Part shown: piece by piece, positions 1-6,386 of the stretch
Position numbering within the stretch: the stretch's first letter is position 1
How the letters are laid out: each line of letters starts with the position of its first letter
From: Sulfurospirillum sp964441765
Lineage (GTDB): Bacteria; Campylobacterota; Campylobacteria; Campylobacterales; Sulfurospirillaceae
DNA length: 10,859 nt
Reading direction: 5' to 3'
NCBI GenBank assembly: GCA_964441765.1
Contig: CAYTVI010000068.1
Location: 1 to 10,859 of the forward strand
Position numbers and translations under genes: made by a program
The notes under the pieces: generated by a model
Told to the model about the DNA's origin: nothing
Databases searched by the model: none
The model's input: the letters and a program-made list of their open reading frames with translations, nothing else

Positions 1-282
1 GAACTTGTTGAGCAAATTAAATTTGAAAGCTTTAGAACACTTCATGTTGTTCAGTTACGTGATAGCAAGGAAGAAGATGAACAACGCGCCATGCAAGAGA
101 TGATTCGACGCATGGAAGAAGCCAATAATGGCGCAACGCTCCATCATGCTTCGACACTTGTTTCGGAAGATGAAGACAAAGATAAAAAAACGGCACGCAA
201 TGAGCCATGCCCTTGTGGAAGTGGCAAAAAATATAAACAGTGTTGTGGAAAAAGTGGTCCTAAAAAAGGGATATTGGCATAA
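1..282 (+). CDS. secA: Protein translocase subunit SecA, C-terminal end (partial)
   Basis: This is the last 93 codons of an open frame that enters from the left edge and stops with TAA at 280-282. SecA is the ATPase motor that drives preproteins through SecYEG. What is visible is the end of the helical region (with a stretch reading FESFRTLHVVQLRD), a charged, poorly conserved linker rich in E, D and K, and a terminal SEC-C zinc-binding motif CPCGSGKKYKQCCG. In SecA that motif binds zinc and contacts SecB or the ribosome. SEC-C motifs also occur in unrelated proteins, but the preceding helical sequence and the downstream permease fit SecA, as does the order I recall in Campylobacter. The ATPase domains lie outside the window, so activity cannot be judged. 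The stop is 3 bp from the next start, suggesting co-transcription. Confidence 0.93.
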   Translation, partial: ELVEQIKFESFRTLHVVQLRDSKEEDEQRAMQEMIRRMEEANNGATLHHASTLVSEDEDKDKKTARNEPCPCGSGKKYKQCCGKSGPKKGILA

Positions 283-285
283 ACG

Positions 286-1491
286 ATGTTAAGACAAAAC
301 GTAAGTCTTTATCTTGTAAAAAAGTATCTGCGATTTGATAAATCGCAGCCTTTTATTACGGTTATATCATGGTTGGCATTTTTTGGGGTTGCTATAGGAT
401 TGATGGTATTGATGGTGGCTATGGCGATCATGAATGGTTTTGATAAAGAGTTTGAGAAAAAGCTCTTTACCATGAATTATCCCTTGTCTATCTATTCACG
501 TAGTTTTTCTCCCATTGAGCAAATAGAACTCAATCGTTTAAAAGAGCAATTTCCTAAACTTAAATTTAGTCCTTATATTTCGACTCAAGTACTTGTCAAA
601 ACAGGTAACCGTTTAGAAGGAGGAATGCTCTTTGGTGTGCATTTTGAACAAGAAGCAGAGATAAATAGTATCGTCAAAGAGGCTTTAAAAGAGCGAAGTT
701 TCGAAAAGTATGACATCATTACAGGCAGTGAGATTGCTAAATCGCATATGCTTTCCCTTGGTGAAAAAGCAACACTTATTTTTACAAAAAATGACCCAGG
801 TGGAATGAGTTTAATACCGAAAATGAAACGTTTTGATTTTCAAGGCTCTTTTACATCTGGGTTAATAGCCTACGATAAAAGTTACATGTACACAACGCTT
901 GAAGGTTTAGCACAAGTGCTTCAGTACCAAGAGGGGCATTTTGATGGTATTCATATCTATTCGGATGAGCCTTTTGTTGATATTGAAAAAATTCGCAAAG
1001 TCTTGCCTGATGATTTGGGTATTGTTGGGTGGTGGCAGATGAATGGCAACTTCTTTGCCGCTCTTGCGCTTGAAAAACGAGCCCTGTTTATTGTTTTAAT
1101 GTTGATTATTTTAATAGCATCTTTGAATATTATCAGTTCTTTATTGATGACTGTGATGAATAGGCGTAAAGAAATTGCACTTTTACTTTCGTTGGGAGCC
1201 TCTAAAAAAGAGATTAAAAATACATTTTTTTATTTAGGGCTTGTCATTGGTGGTGGAGGAATGCTTTGTGGTATGGTGTTTGGCTTTATCGCTTTGTACG
1301 TTTTAGGATCTTTTGATTTGATTTCACTCCCTGCAGATGTGTATGGAACCGCTAGACTACCTTTAGACCTTTCTTGGATTGATTTTTCGCTTATTGTGTT
1401 AGGTACGAGCATTATTGTGACACTTTCATCGTATTATCCAGCATATAAAGCTACACAAATAAATGTTCTTGATACATTAAGAAACGAATAA
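286..1491 (+). CDS. LolC/LolE-family lipoprotein-releasing ABC transporter permease
   Basis: A 401-residue inner-membrane protein with the FtsX/MacB/LolCE topology. It has one membrane segment near residues 25-50, a large periplasmic domain (about 51-262), then three segments near 266-291, 313-340 and 366-386. The family signatures are present: a cytoplasmic coupling stretch after segment 2 (MNRRKEIALLLSLGASKKEI, 291-310) and a C-terminal YPAYKATQINVLDTLRNE tail. With the LolD ATPase, such permeases release lipoproteins from the inner membrane to the carrier LolA. The length is normal for LolC/LolE. No ATPase gene lies beside it, so LolD must be encoded elsewhere. Many Campylobacterota seem to use one permease of this kind, probably as a homodimer, so I do not choose between lolC and lolE. 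The ATG lies 3 bp after the secA stop; a purine-rich AAAAAAGGG at 262-270 is about 15 bp upstream, rather far for a ribosome-binding site, which suggests coupling to secA translation. Confidence 0.88.
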   Translation: MLRQNVSLYLVKKYLRFDKSQPFITVISWLAFFGVAIGLMVLMVAMAIMNGFDKEFEKKLFTMNYPLSIYSRSFSPIEQIELNRLKEQFPKLKFSPYISTQVLVKTGNRLEGGMLFGVHFEQEAEINSIVKEALKERSFEKYDIITGSEIAKSHMLSLGEKATLIFTKNDPGGMSLIPKMKRFDFQGSFTSGLIAYDKSYMYTTLEGLAQVLQYQEGHFDGIHIYSDEPFVDIEKIRKVLPDDLGIVGWWQMNGNFFAALALEKRALFIVLMLIILIASLNIISSLLMTVMNRRKEIALLLSLGASKKEIKNTFFYLGLVIGGGGMLCGMVFGFIALYVLGSFDLISLPADVYGTARLPLDLSWIDFSLIVLGTSIIVTLSSYYPAYKATQINVLDTLRNE

Positions 1492-1498
1492 GAAGAAA

Positions 1499-1518
1499 GA
1501 GGGGTTTTTGAACCCCTC
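1499..1518. terminator. Hairpin between convergent operons, likely rho-independent terminator
   Basis: An 8-bp perfect stem (GAGGGGTT paired with AACCCCTC) closes a 4-base loop TTTG. It starts 8 bp after the permease stop and ends 6 bp before the stop of the minus-strand gene. Read on the minus strand, the stem is followed by a pyrimidine-rich TTTCTTCTTATTC, a reasonable terminator for the htrA-cprRS operon. Read on the plus strand it is followed by GTGAGTTATTTA, a poor U-tract, so termination of the secA unit here is less certain. Confidence 0.75.
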
Positions 1519-1523
1519 GTGAG

Positions 1524-1925
1524 TTATTTAAGTATTTCAGGGGATATGTGAGAGTTTTCTTCAACCTTCTCACGTAGCTTTGCAATCAATGTTGAAGAAT
1601 CCTCTCCATCTTCTGGAAATGTGACAATATTATCACAAGCTTCTTGGTCTAAGAATTGCTGAATTCCTGAGAGTAAATCGGTTGCTCCGTTCCAATCTGT
1701 TCCTGTGAGCATCACAACGTAATCACTTTTATAGCTAAAAAGAGCATCTGTTTTACGCAAGATGCGTTGGAAAATTTCTAAATTATCAATTTCTTTACGA
1801 TCATGGAGTGTAAAAAAGATGAGAGAAAAAGGCGCTTCTTCTTTTATTCCAAAACGCTCTAACAATGCAATATGATGGTCAATGAGATTTGGAAGATTGA
1901 TTTTTGAAAAGGTAATACTCGACAT
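1524..1925 (-). CDS. Small soluble protein with a degenerate GGDEF-like domain
   Basis: A 133-residue protein with no signal peptide or membrane segment; I do not recognise a named gene. By eye it follows the GGDEF (diguanylate cyclase) fold signature. FSLIFFTLHDRKEIDN (33-48) matches the first core strand, usually FxLLxIDLDxFKxIND. LRKTDALFSYKSDYVVML (56-73) matches LRxxDxxxRYGGDEFxxLL. TGTDWNGATDLLSGIQQFL (74-92) matches the following helix, and VTFPEDGEDSSTLIAKL (101-117) matches the late xxYPxDGxxxxxLLxxAD segment. The catalytic GGDEF is replaced by a KSDY-like stretch and the first metal-binding Asp by Thr, so cyclase activity is not expected. It is last in the htrA-cprR-cprS gene run, 22 bp after the kinase stop, with a strong AAGGAG (1931-1936) 5 bp before the ATG. 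A structural or partner-binding role in the same signalling unit is inference. Confidence 0.8.
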   Translation of the reverse strand: MSSITFSKINLPNLIDHHIALLERFGIKEEAPFSLIFFTLHDRKEIDNLEIFQRILRKTDALFSYKSDYVVMLTGTDWNGATDLLSGIQQFLDQEACDNIVTFPEDGEDSSTLIAKLREKVEENSHISPEILK

Positions 1926-1947
1926 TGTAACTCCTTTTTGAGGTATT

Positions 1948-3180
1948 TTACTCTAAATTTTCAAGTTTTTCAAAATTGAAAGAGTTATAGCTCTCTTTAT
2001 GCTCATAGGTAAATTCAAGATGGTGCGCTTTCACAATATGATGCACAATATATAACCCTAAACCAAAGCTTTGATGGGAAGTTTTTTCTTGGACAAAAGG
2101 TTCGAGATAGTGAGAAAGGTCATATTTTAAGGGATTTCCTTGGCTGATAAATGAAATTTTTGATTTATTCGCGACAATACTCATCTTTTGATCCATTGAG
2201 TATTTGATACCATTGTCAATCATATTTTTCATAGCGGTGGTAAAGAGTCTAAAGTCTACATGTAAAACAATGTCATCTTCAATGGTGATGTCTACTTGAG
2301 AAGGTGAAACCATTGCTAAATCGACTGCTTCATCGAGCATATCAATCAAACGGTACGGTTTAACATTTTTAATACCTTCTCCTGAAGTGATTTGCTCAAT
2401 AGAAGCAAATTCATTAATCAGCAGTTCGAGTTTTTCAAATGCTCCAATCAAGCGGTCTTTTTGCTTACCATTCTCAAGCATTTCAGCACTAATGCGCCCT
2501 TTGGTGATAGGAGTTTTAAGCTCATGCATAATGTTTCGTAAAAAAAGCTGTCGGGATTGATTGAGTGTATTTATTTGGGCGACGGCATTATGAAAAGCAT
2601 TGGAAACTTGTGCGATTTCATCTTCTCCGTCGGTTTTACAATCAATATCCAAATCTCCTTTAGCAAAACGATCCATTTGGCGTTTTAGCTTTCGCAGAGG
2701 CTTTAGTTTTCGAATGGTAAGAATGTATGCGGTAATAATGATGATAAAAACAACGCCAAAAATAATTTTGATAAGGTCATAACGGTAGGGCTGATAATCT
2801 TCATCCTTCAAAAGAAGGGATGAGTATTTTGTTTCAATGTAAAGATAGTGGTTGTTTTCAAATTTTAAAATGGCACTGAGTCCTATTTTATCGCTAATTT
2901 TTTGGATAATTTGAGCATTTTTAACAATTTCTTCTTGTATGGCTTTATCGTTAATTTCTTTCATTTGATAACCCTGAACTTGTTTTTTAAGCTCGTCATT
3001 GGTGATGAAATTATTCAAATGAAATAAGGTCGCTCGTGCAATAATAGAATATTTCGCATTAAGTTTGTCCGTGTATTGTTGTTTATCGTATTCGAGTAGA
3101 AAAAGAAGTGCTAAAAAAATACTGACAATACTAATAGCAAAGATGAATGTAATGCTATAAAAAATGGAAGATTTTGTCAT
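1948..3180 (-). CDS. cprS: Sensor histidine kinase of an OmpR-type two-component system (CprS-like)
   Basis: A 410-residue membrane sensor kinase. Domains in order: membrane segment 1 (about 7-29), a periplasmic sensor region of roughly 105 residues, membrane segment 2 (about 137-156), a HAMP linker (about 157-209), a HisKA dimerisation domain with the phospho-acceptor in FLRNIMHELKTPI (His219), and a HATPase domain with N box NMIDNGIKYS (Asn319, Asn323) and G2 box FGLGLYIVHHIVK (372-384). The usual G1 box DxGxG is absent; the matching place reads ISQGNP (345-350). That fits my memory of the ArsS/CprS-type kinases of Campylobacter and Helicobacter. It should autophosphorylate and pass phosphate to the adjacent regulator. 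Its ATG overlaps the regulator's TGA (ATGA), so translation is probably coupled; no good ribosome-binding site is seen. The symbol rests on the htrA neighbourhood and architecture; the stimulus cannot be read from the sequence. Confidence 0.85.
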   Translation of the reverse strand: MTKSSIFYSITFIFAISIVSIFLALLFLLEYDKQQYTDKLNAKYSIIARATLFHLNNFITNDELKKQVQGYQMKEINDKAIQEEIVKNAQIIQKISDKIGLSAILKFENNHYLYIETKYSSLLLKDEDYQPYRYDLIKIIFGVVFIIIITAYILTIRKLKPLRKLKRQMDRFAKGDLDIDCKTDGEDEIAQVSNAFHNAVAQINTLNQSRQLFLRNIMHELKTPITKGRISAEMLENGKQKDRLIGAFEKLELLINEFASIEQITSGEGIKNVKPYRLIDMLDEAVDLAMVSPSQVDITIEDDIVLHVDFRLFTTAMKNMIDNGIKYSMDQKMSIVANKSKISFISQGNPLKYDLSHYLEPFVQEKTSHQSFGLGLYIVHHIVKAHHLEFTYEHKESYNSFNFEKLENLE

Positions 3181-3857
3181 TGAAGAAACTTGTAGCCTAC
3201 ACCTCGAACGGCGTGAATGTAGGTGGGTTCTTTTGGGTTTTCACCCAATTTATGGCGAATACGACCGATGATCACATCAATACTTTTATTGCTAGTCTCT
3301 TCACTAATGGCTTCAATATTATAGATAAGCTCCTCACGCGACACGACACCGCCTTCTTTTTTCATCAAATAAGCCAAAATACCGTATTCAGCAGGTGTTA
3401 AATAAAGCTCTTTTGCAAAAAGCGTAATGAGCATTTGTTCTTCGTTAAGAATTAAGTCTTTTGGTTTTTGAACGCTTTGCGTGGTAGGAACAAATCCTTT
3501 TTGACGTCTCAGCAGACTCATAATACGTGCTTGAAGTTCCCTTGGATTATAAGGTTTTGGAAGGTAATCATCCGCACCATTTTCTAAAGCGGTCACTTTA
3601 TCGGTAATATCTGTACGTGCTGAAGAGATAATAATAGGCAGTGTATGACGTTTACGAATCTCTTTACAAACCTCCAGCCCATCAAGTCCTGGTAATGTTA
3701 AGTCCAAGATAACAAGGTCAAATGACTCCGTATCCAATGTTGAAAGTCCGATATAAGGTTCTTCTGCAATGGTGATGTTGATATCAAATTGTTCTAAATA
3801 CTCCATCAAAATTTCAGCCAGTTCCAAATCATCTTCAATCATTAAAACACGTGTCAT
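3177..3857 (-). CDS. cprR: OmpR/PhoB-family response regulator (CprR-like)
   Basis: A two-domain DNA-binding response regulator. Numbering from the ATG at 3857 (226 residues), the receiver domain (1-119) has the acidic pair Asp9/Asp10, phospho-acceptor Asp52 (VILDLTLPGLDG), switch residue Ser79 and Lys101 followed by Pro. The winged-helix domain (about 132-226) has the LTPAEYGILAYLM start, the ISEETSNKSIDVIIGRIRHKL recognition segment and the terminal YIHAVRGVGYKF wing. A TTG one codon upstream (3860) could lengthen it, but an AAAAAGG at 3864-3870 stands 6 bp from the ATG and only 3 bp from the TTG, so I chose the ATG. It is downstream of htrA and overlaps the kinase start by 4 bp. In C. jejuni the regulator beside htrA is CprR, tied to envelope homeostasis and biofilm behaviour. 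A direct repeat upstream of htrA is a candidate target. Confidence 0.9.
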   Translation of the reverse strand: MTRVLMIEDDLELAEILMEYLEQFDINITIAEEPYIGLSTLDTESFDLVILDLTLPGLDGLEVCKEIRKRHTLPIIISSARTDITDKVTALENGADDYLPKPYNPRELQARIMSLLRRQKGFVPTTQSVQKPKDLILNEEQMLITLFAKELYLTPAEYGILAYLMKKEGGVVSREELIYNIEAISEETSNKSIDVIIGRIRHKLGENPKEPTYIHAVRGVGYKFLQ

Positions 3858-3863
3858 CAAGAA

Positions 3864-3870
3864 CCTTTTT
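3864..3870 (-). promoter_or_regulatory. Ribosome-binding site that decides the cprR start
   Basis: AAAAAGG on the minus strand. The spacing is 6 bases to the ATG at 3857 and 3 bases to the TTG at 3860, favouring the ATG. Confidence 0.6.
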
Positions 3871-3885
3871 AGTTAGAGTGAGATT

Positions 3886-3891
3886 ATTATA
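3886..3891 (-). promoter_or_regulatory. Candidate -10 box of a cprRS promoter
   Basis: A perfect TATAAT on the minus strand, about 28 bp upstream of the cprR ATG, which would give a leader of roughly 20 bases. The -35 position falls in the hairpin stem and reads AGGAGG, not a consensus. Weak -35 boxes are usual in Campylobacterota. It would let the two-component genes be expressed without htrA. Confidence 0.5.
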
Positions 3892-3894
3892 CAT

Positions 3895-3916
3895 TAAGGA
3901 GGCAAAAACCTCCTTA
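3895..3916 (-). terminator. Hairpin between htrA and cprR (partial terminator or attenuator)
   Basis: An 8-bp perfect stem, TAAGGAGG paired with CCTCCTTA on the minus strand, with a 6-base loop TTTTTG, starting 4 bases after the htrA stop. It is not followed by a U-tract (next bases ATGTATAATAAT), so it may act as an attenuator or stabilise the 3' end of htrA mRNA. The arms equal the Shine-Dalgarno sequence and its complement, so the SD-like arm is hidden in the stem. Confidence 0.55.
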
Positions 3917-3920
3917 TGTG

Positions 3921-5333
3921 TTAGGGCATAACCAAAATAGCTCTAAAGTTTTGACGGTTAATAATGACGCGTTTTTTAGTTTTTTTATACTCATTAAGAG
4001 CAGCAGTTAAGTCTTTTAGTGATGTGATACGTTTTTGCTCAATTTGTACGATAATATCACCTTCTTTAAAGCCCATACTCTCTGCTTTTGAACCATCTTT
4101 GACTTCTGAGACAAGCACACCTTCTAAATCACGTGGCAGTTGAAGTTGGTATTTTGTTTTATCGTTGAGTTCCATCAACACAAGTCCTTCTATCGGATTG
4201 GACTCATTTTTCCCTCCAACAGATTTTTCACCATCCATTTTGACCAGTTTGACTTTGGTGGTCTTGATTTTTTTATCACGCTCGTAGGTGATACTCACTG
4301 TTTTATCAGGAGAAATCCCCGCAATGGTGTTTTTGAGTTCATTGGAATTTTTAATCTTAACACCATCGACTTCAAGAATCAAGTCAGAGACTTGTAAGCC
4401 ACCTTTTTCCGCCGGAGAGTCTTTTTCTATCATCAAGATAAGTGCGCCGTGTTTGTTTTCATACAACTCTTTTAAATCATTGGTTAAATCAGAGATAGAA
4501 ACGCCCATAAAACCACGTTCAATTTTTCCAGTTTCAATCAAAGAAGTGATAATTTTATGCACCATATTGGAAGGTATAGCAAAGCCAATCCCGTGATTTC
4601 CTCCACTACGCGAGAGAATCGCACTGTTAATACCAATGAGCGCTCCACGGCTATCAACCAACGCACCGCCTGAATTACCAGGATTGATAGAAGCGTCTGT
4701 TTGGATGAAGTTTTCGTACTGGTTTAATCCTACATTATTTTTATTAAGTGCTGAAATGATGCCCTGTGTTACTGTTCCTCCCATACCAAAAGGATTTCCA
4801 ATCGCAAAAACGACATCGCCTTCTTGAAGCGAAGAAGAGTCGCCAAATGAAGCTACATGTAAATCTTTAGCATCGATTTTGATGACCGCTAAATCGGTTT
4901 TTGGGTCTTCTCCGATGATTTTTGCTTTGTACTCTTTTTCATCATTGGCAAGGGTGATAAGAATCTCGTCAGCTCCTTCGACAACATGATGGTTTGTGAC
5001 GATGTATCCATCGCTTGAGATAATAACACCTGAGCCTAAGGAGTGAGATTTTCGCTCTTGTTGTTTAAGTTCAGGTAAACGTCCGCCAAAAAAATCTCTA
5101 AAGAATGGATTTTGCATGAGCTCATTGAGTTGGTCATTTTGTTTCATTTTTTTAGTTGTTGAGATGTTGACCACACTTTTTTTAGCGTCTTTGATGGAAC
5201 TGTTGTATGAAAGAATGACATTACTCGGTGTTGCATCAACACGCGGTGCATTTTTAGGCATTTGTGCTATTTCAATGGAAGCACCAAAAAGTGAAATGGC
5301 GGTTGCGAGAGAGATAAAAAATATCTTTTGCAT
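3921..5333 (-). CDS. htrA: Periplasmic serine protease/chaperone HtrA (DegP/DegQ family)
   Basis: A 470-residue trypsin-like protease with two PDZ domains that degrades or refolds misfolded envelope proteins. A signal peptide covers about residues 1-18 (MQKIFFISLATAISLFGAS), indicating export by Sec. The catalytic triad is complete: His116 in TNHHVVEGAD, Asp147 in DPKTDLAVIKID and Ser221 in NPGNSGGALVD. PDZ1 spans about 275-365 (RGFMGVSISDLT onward) and PDZ2 about 380-470, the usual two-PDZ layout and length. The start is supported by AGGAG at 5340-5344, 6 bp before the ATG. In C. jejuni and H. pylori HtrA is also secreted and cleaves host E-cadherin; nothing here shows whether that applies to this organism. 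The gene heads the run htrA-cprR-cprS and faces cbpA across a 155-bp promoter region. Symbols degP or degQ could equally be used. Confidence 0.95.
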   Translation of the reverse strand: MQKIFFISLATAISLFGASIEIAQMPKNAPRVDATPSNVILSYNSSIKDAKKSVVNISTTKKMKQNDQLNELMQNPFFRDFFGGRLPELKQQERKSHSLGSGVIISSDGYIVTNHHVVEGADEILITLANDEKEYKAKIIGEDPKTDLAVIKIDAKDLHVASFGDSSSLQEGDVVFAIGNPFGMGGTVTQGIISALNKNNVGLNQYENFIQTDASINPGNSGGALVDSRGALIGINSAILSRSGGNHGIGFAIPSNMVHKIITSLIETGKIERGFMGVSISDLTNDLKELYENKHGALILMIEKDSPAEKGGLQVSDLILEVDGVKIKNSNELKNTIAGISPDKTVSITYERDKKIKTTKVKLVKMDGEKSVGGKNESNPIEGLVLMELNDKTKYQLQLPRDLEGVLVSEVKDGSKAESMGFKEGDIIVQIEQKRITSLKDLTAALNEYKKTKKRVIINRQNFRAILVMP

Positions 5334-5366
5334 GGTTTGCTCCTGTAACTTCGATTTATAAATGTA

Positions 5367-5372
5367 ATTATA
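5367..5372 (-). promoter_or_regulatory. -10 box of the htrA promoter
   Basis: TATAAT on the minus strand, 33 bp upstream of the htrA ATG, giving a leader of about 25-27 bases. No consensus -35 box is present at the right distance; that place is occupied by the direct repeat at 5383-5401, which fits an activator-dependent promoter. Confidence 0.6.
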
Positions 5373-5382
5373 GAAAGAAGAG

Positions 5383-5401
5383 GTAAATATAAAGTAAATA
5401 T
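5383..5401. promoter_or_regulatory. Direct repeat GTAAATAT-N3-GTAAATAT, candidate OmpR-type regulator site
   Basis: Two identical 8-mers at 5383-5390 and 5394-5401, spaced 11 bp start to start, about one helical turn. OmpR/PhoB-family regulators bind tandem half-sites with this period. The repeat covers the -35 region of the htrA promoter. CprR from the adjacent operon is the obvious candidate ligand, by inference only. The tract is A/T-rich, so a chance repeat is possible. Confidence 0.4.
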
Positions 5402-5425
5402 TAAGTTTTTTGTGAGATAAGTTGA

Positions 5426-5455
5426 TTGCTATAGACTAAACTTTTATGGTATAAT
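5426..5455 (+). promoter_or_regulatory. Promoter of the cbpA-hspR-kefB operon
   Basis: An extended -10 box TGGTATAAT (5447-5455) preceded, with an 18-bp spacer, by TTGCTA (5426-5431) as a partial -35 box. Transcription would start near 5462, about 27 bases before the cbpA ATG. It is the strongest sigma-70-type promoter seen in the window. A palindrome TTACATGTAA at 5469-5478 lies just inside the transcript. Confidence 0.7.
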
Positions 5456-5488
5456 CGCTATAAATATTTTACATGTAAGGCTAGAATT

Positions 5489-6373
5489 ATGAGCAAGAGT
5501 TTGTACGATACACTCGATGTTTCGCAAGATGCCAGTGCCGATGAAATCAAAAAGGCTTATAGGCGTTTAGCTCGAAAGTACCATCCAGATGTCAACAAAG
5601 ATGCTGGTGCTGAGGAAAAATTTAAAGAGATTAACGCGGCTTATGAGATTTTGAGCGATGAGCAAAAGCGCCGTCAGTATGACCAATATGGCGATAATAT
5701 GTTCGGAGGTCAAAACTTCCATGATTTTGCGCATTCCCAAGGGGGCGCAAATTTAGACGACATCTTACGCAGTATCTTTGGCGGTGGTGGCGGATTTGGT
5801 GGTTTTGGAGGACAAAGTTCACGTGGAGGCTTTGGAGGATTTAGTGGTGGTGGATTTGGTGGTTTTAGTGAGCCAGACCTTGATATCAGTGCTAAAATTA
5901 CGATTCCTTTTAATGTCTCAATTTTAGGGGGAAAACACGCCCTCTCTTTTAGCGGAGAGAGTTTTGATGTCAAAATTCCTGCAGGTATTAAAAGTGGCGA
6001 AAAAATGCGTGTTAAAGACAAAGGCAAATCGTACCAAGGTCGTAAGGGTGATTTGATTTTAAACGTGGATGTTGCACCAAGTCCTGAGTACACAAGAGAA
6101 GGGGATGATTTGGTTAAGACCATTGATATTCCTTTGAAGACGGCTCTTTTTGGTGGAAAAGTCATCGTCGATACGCTCTATAAAGAGATTACTCTAAAGG
6201 TCAAAGAAGATACGAAAAATGGTCAAAAATTTAGAGTCAAAGAGTATGGCGCACTTAATCGCAAGACTCAGGTCAAGGGCGATTTGTATTTGGTTGCCAA
6301 TATTATTCTTCCATCGCTTGAGTCTTTAGATAAAGAGCTTAAAGCGCTTATGGAAGCTAGATTACCTGTATAA
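5489..6373 (+). CDS. cbpA: DnaJ-class co-chaperone CbpA
   Basis: A 294-residue Hsp40 protein without the zinc-finger (cysteine-rich) domain, which marks it as CbpA/type II rather than DnaJ. The J domain covers about 1-70 and has the Hsp70-stimulating HPD at residues 32-34. A Gly/Phe-rich linker runs from about 98 to 127 and contains repeated GGFGGF units. Two C-terminal substrate-binding beta domains cover about 131-290 (VKIPAGIKSGEKMRVKDKG in the first). It should stimulate DnaK ATP hydrolysis and deliver unfolded clients in the cytoplasm. An AAGG at 5477-5480 lies 8 bp before the ATG. It is 13 bp upstream of hspR, an arrangement common to Campylobacter and Helicobacter, where the pair is repressed by HspR under normal conditions. 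Autoregulation here is inferred from that conservation. Confidence 0.95.
   Translation: MSKSLYDTLDVSQDASADEIKKAYRRLARKYHPDVNKDAGAEEKFKEINAAYEILSDEQKRRQYDQYGDNMFGGQNFHDFAHSQGGANLDDILRSIFGGGGGFGGFGGQSSRGGFGGFSGGGFGGFSEPDLDISAKITIPFNVSILGGKHALSFSGESFDVKIPAGIKSGEKMRVKDKGKSYQGRKGDLILNVDVAPSPEYTREGDDLVKTIDIPLKTALFGGKVIVDTLYKEITLKVKEDTKNGQKFRVKEYGALNRKTQVKGDLYLVANIILPSLESLDKELKALMEARLPV
5784..5866 (+). repeat. Direct repeat coding for the Gly/Phe linker of CbpA
   Basis: A 23-bp unit at 5784-5806 recurs at 5844-5866 with one mismatch, 60 bp (20 codons) apart and in frame. The common core is GGATTTGGTGGTTTT. It encodes GGGGFGGF-type sequence. Such near-identical DNA suggests recent internal duplication and a possible site of length change. 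Confidence 0.7.
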
Positions 6374-6386
6374 GAAGGAGTAAAAG

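Noticed and set aside
1492..1523. Looked for a further small gene or promoter between the two convergent operons.
   Set aside because: The 32 bp hold only the hairpin; there is no room for anything else.
3837..3894. A 19-codon minus-strand frame starting at an ATG (3892-3894) after the htrA-cprR hairpin and overlapping the cprR start.
   Set aside because: Its only Shine-Dalgarno is 14 bases away and locked in the hairpin, the ATG overlaps the region upstream of the TATAAT, and the peptide has no recognisable feature.
5710..6165. A long minus-strand open frame opposite cbpA, rich in proline.
   Set aside because: It is the complement of the Gly/Phe-rich linker (Gly codons read as Pro), without a ribosome-binding site, and cbpA is certain.
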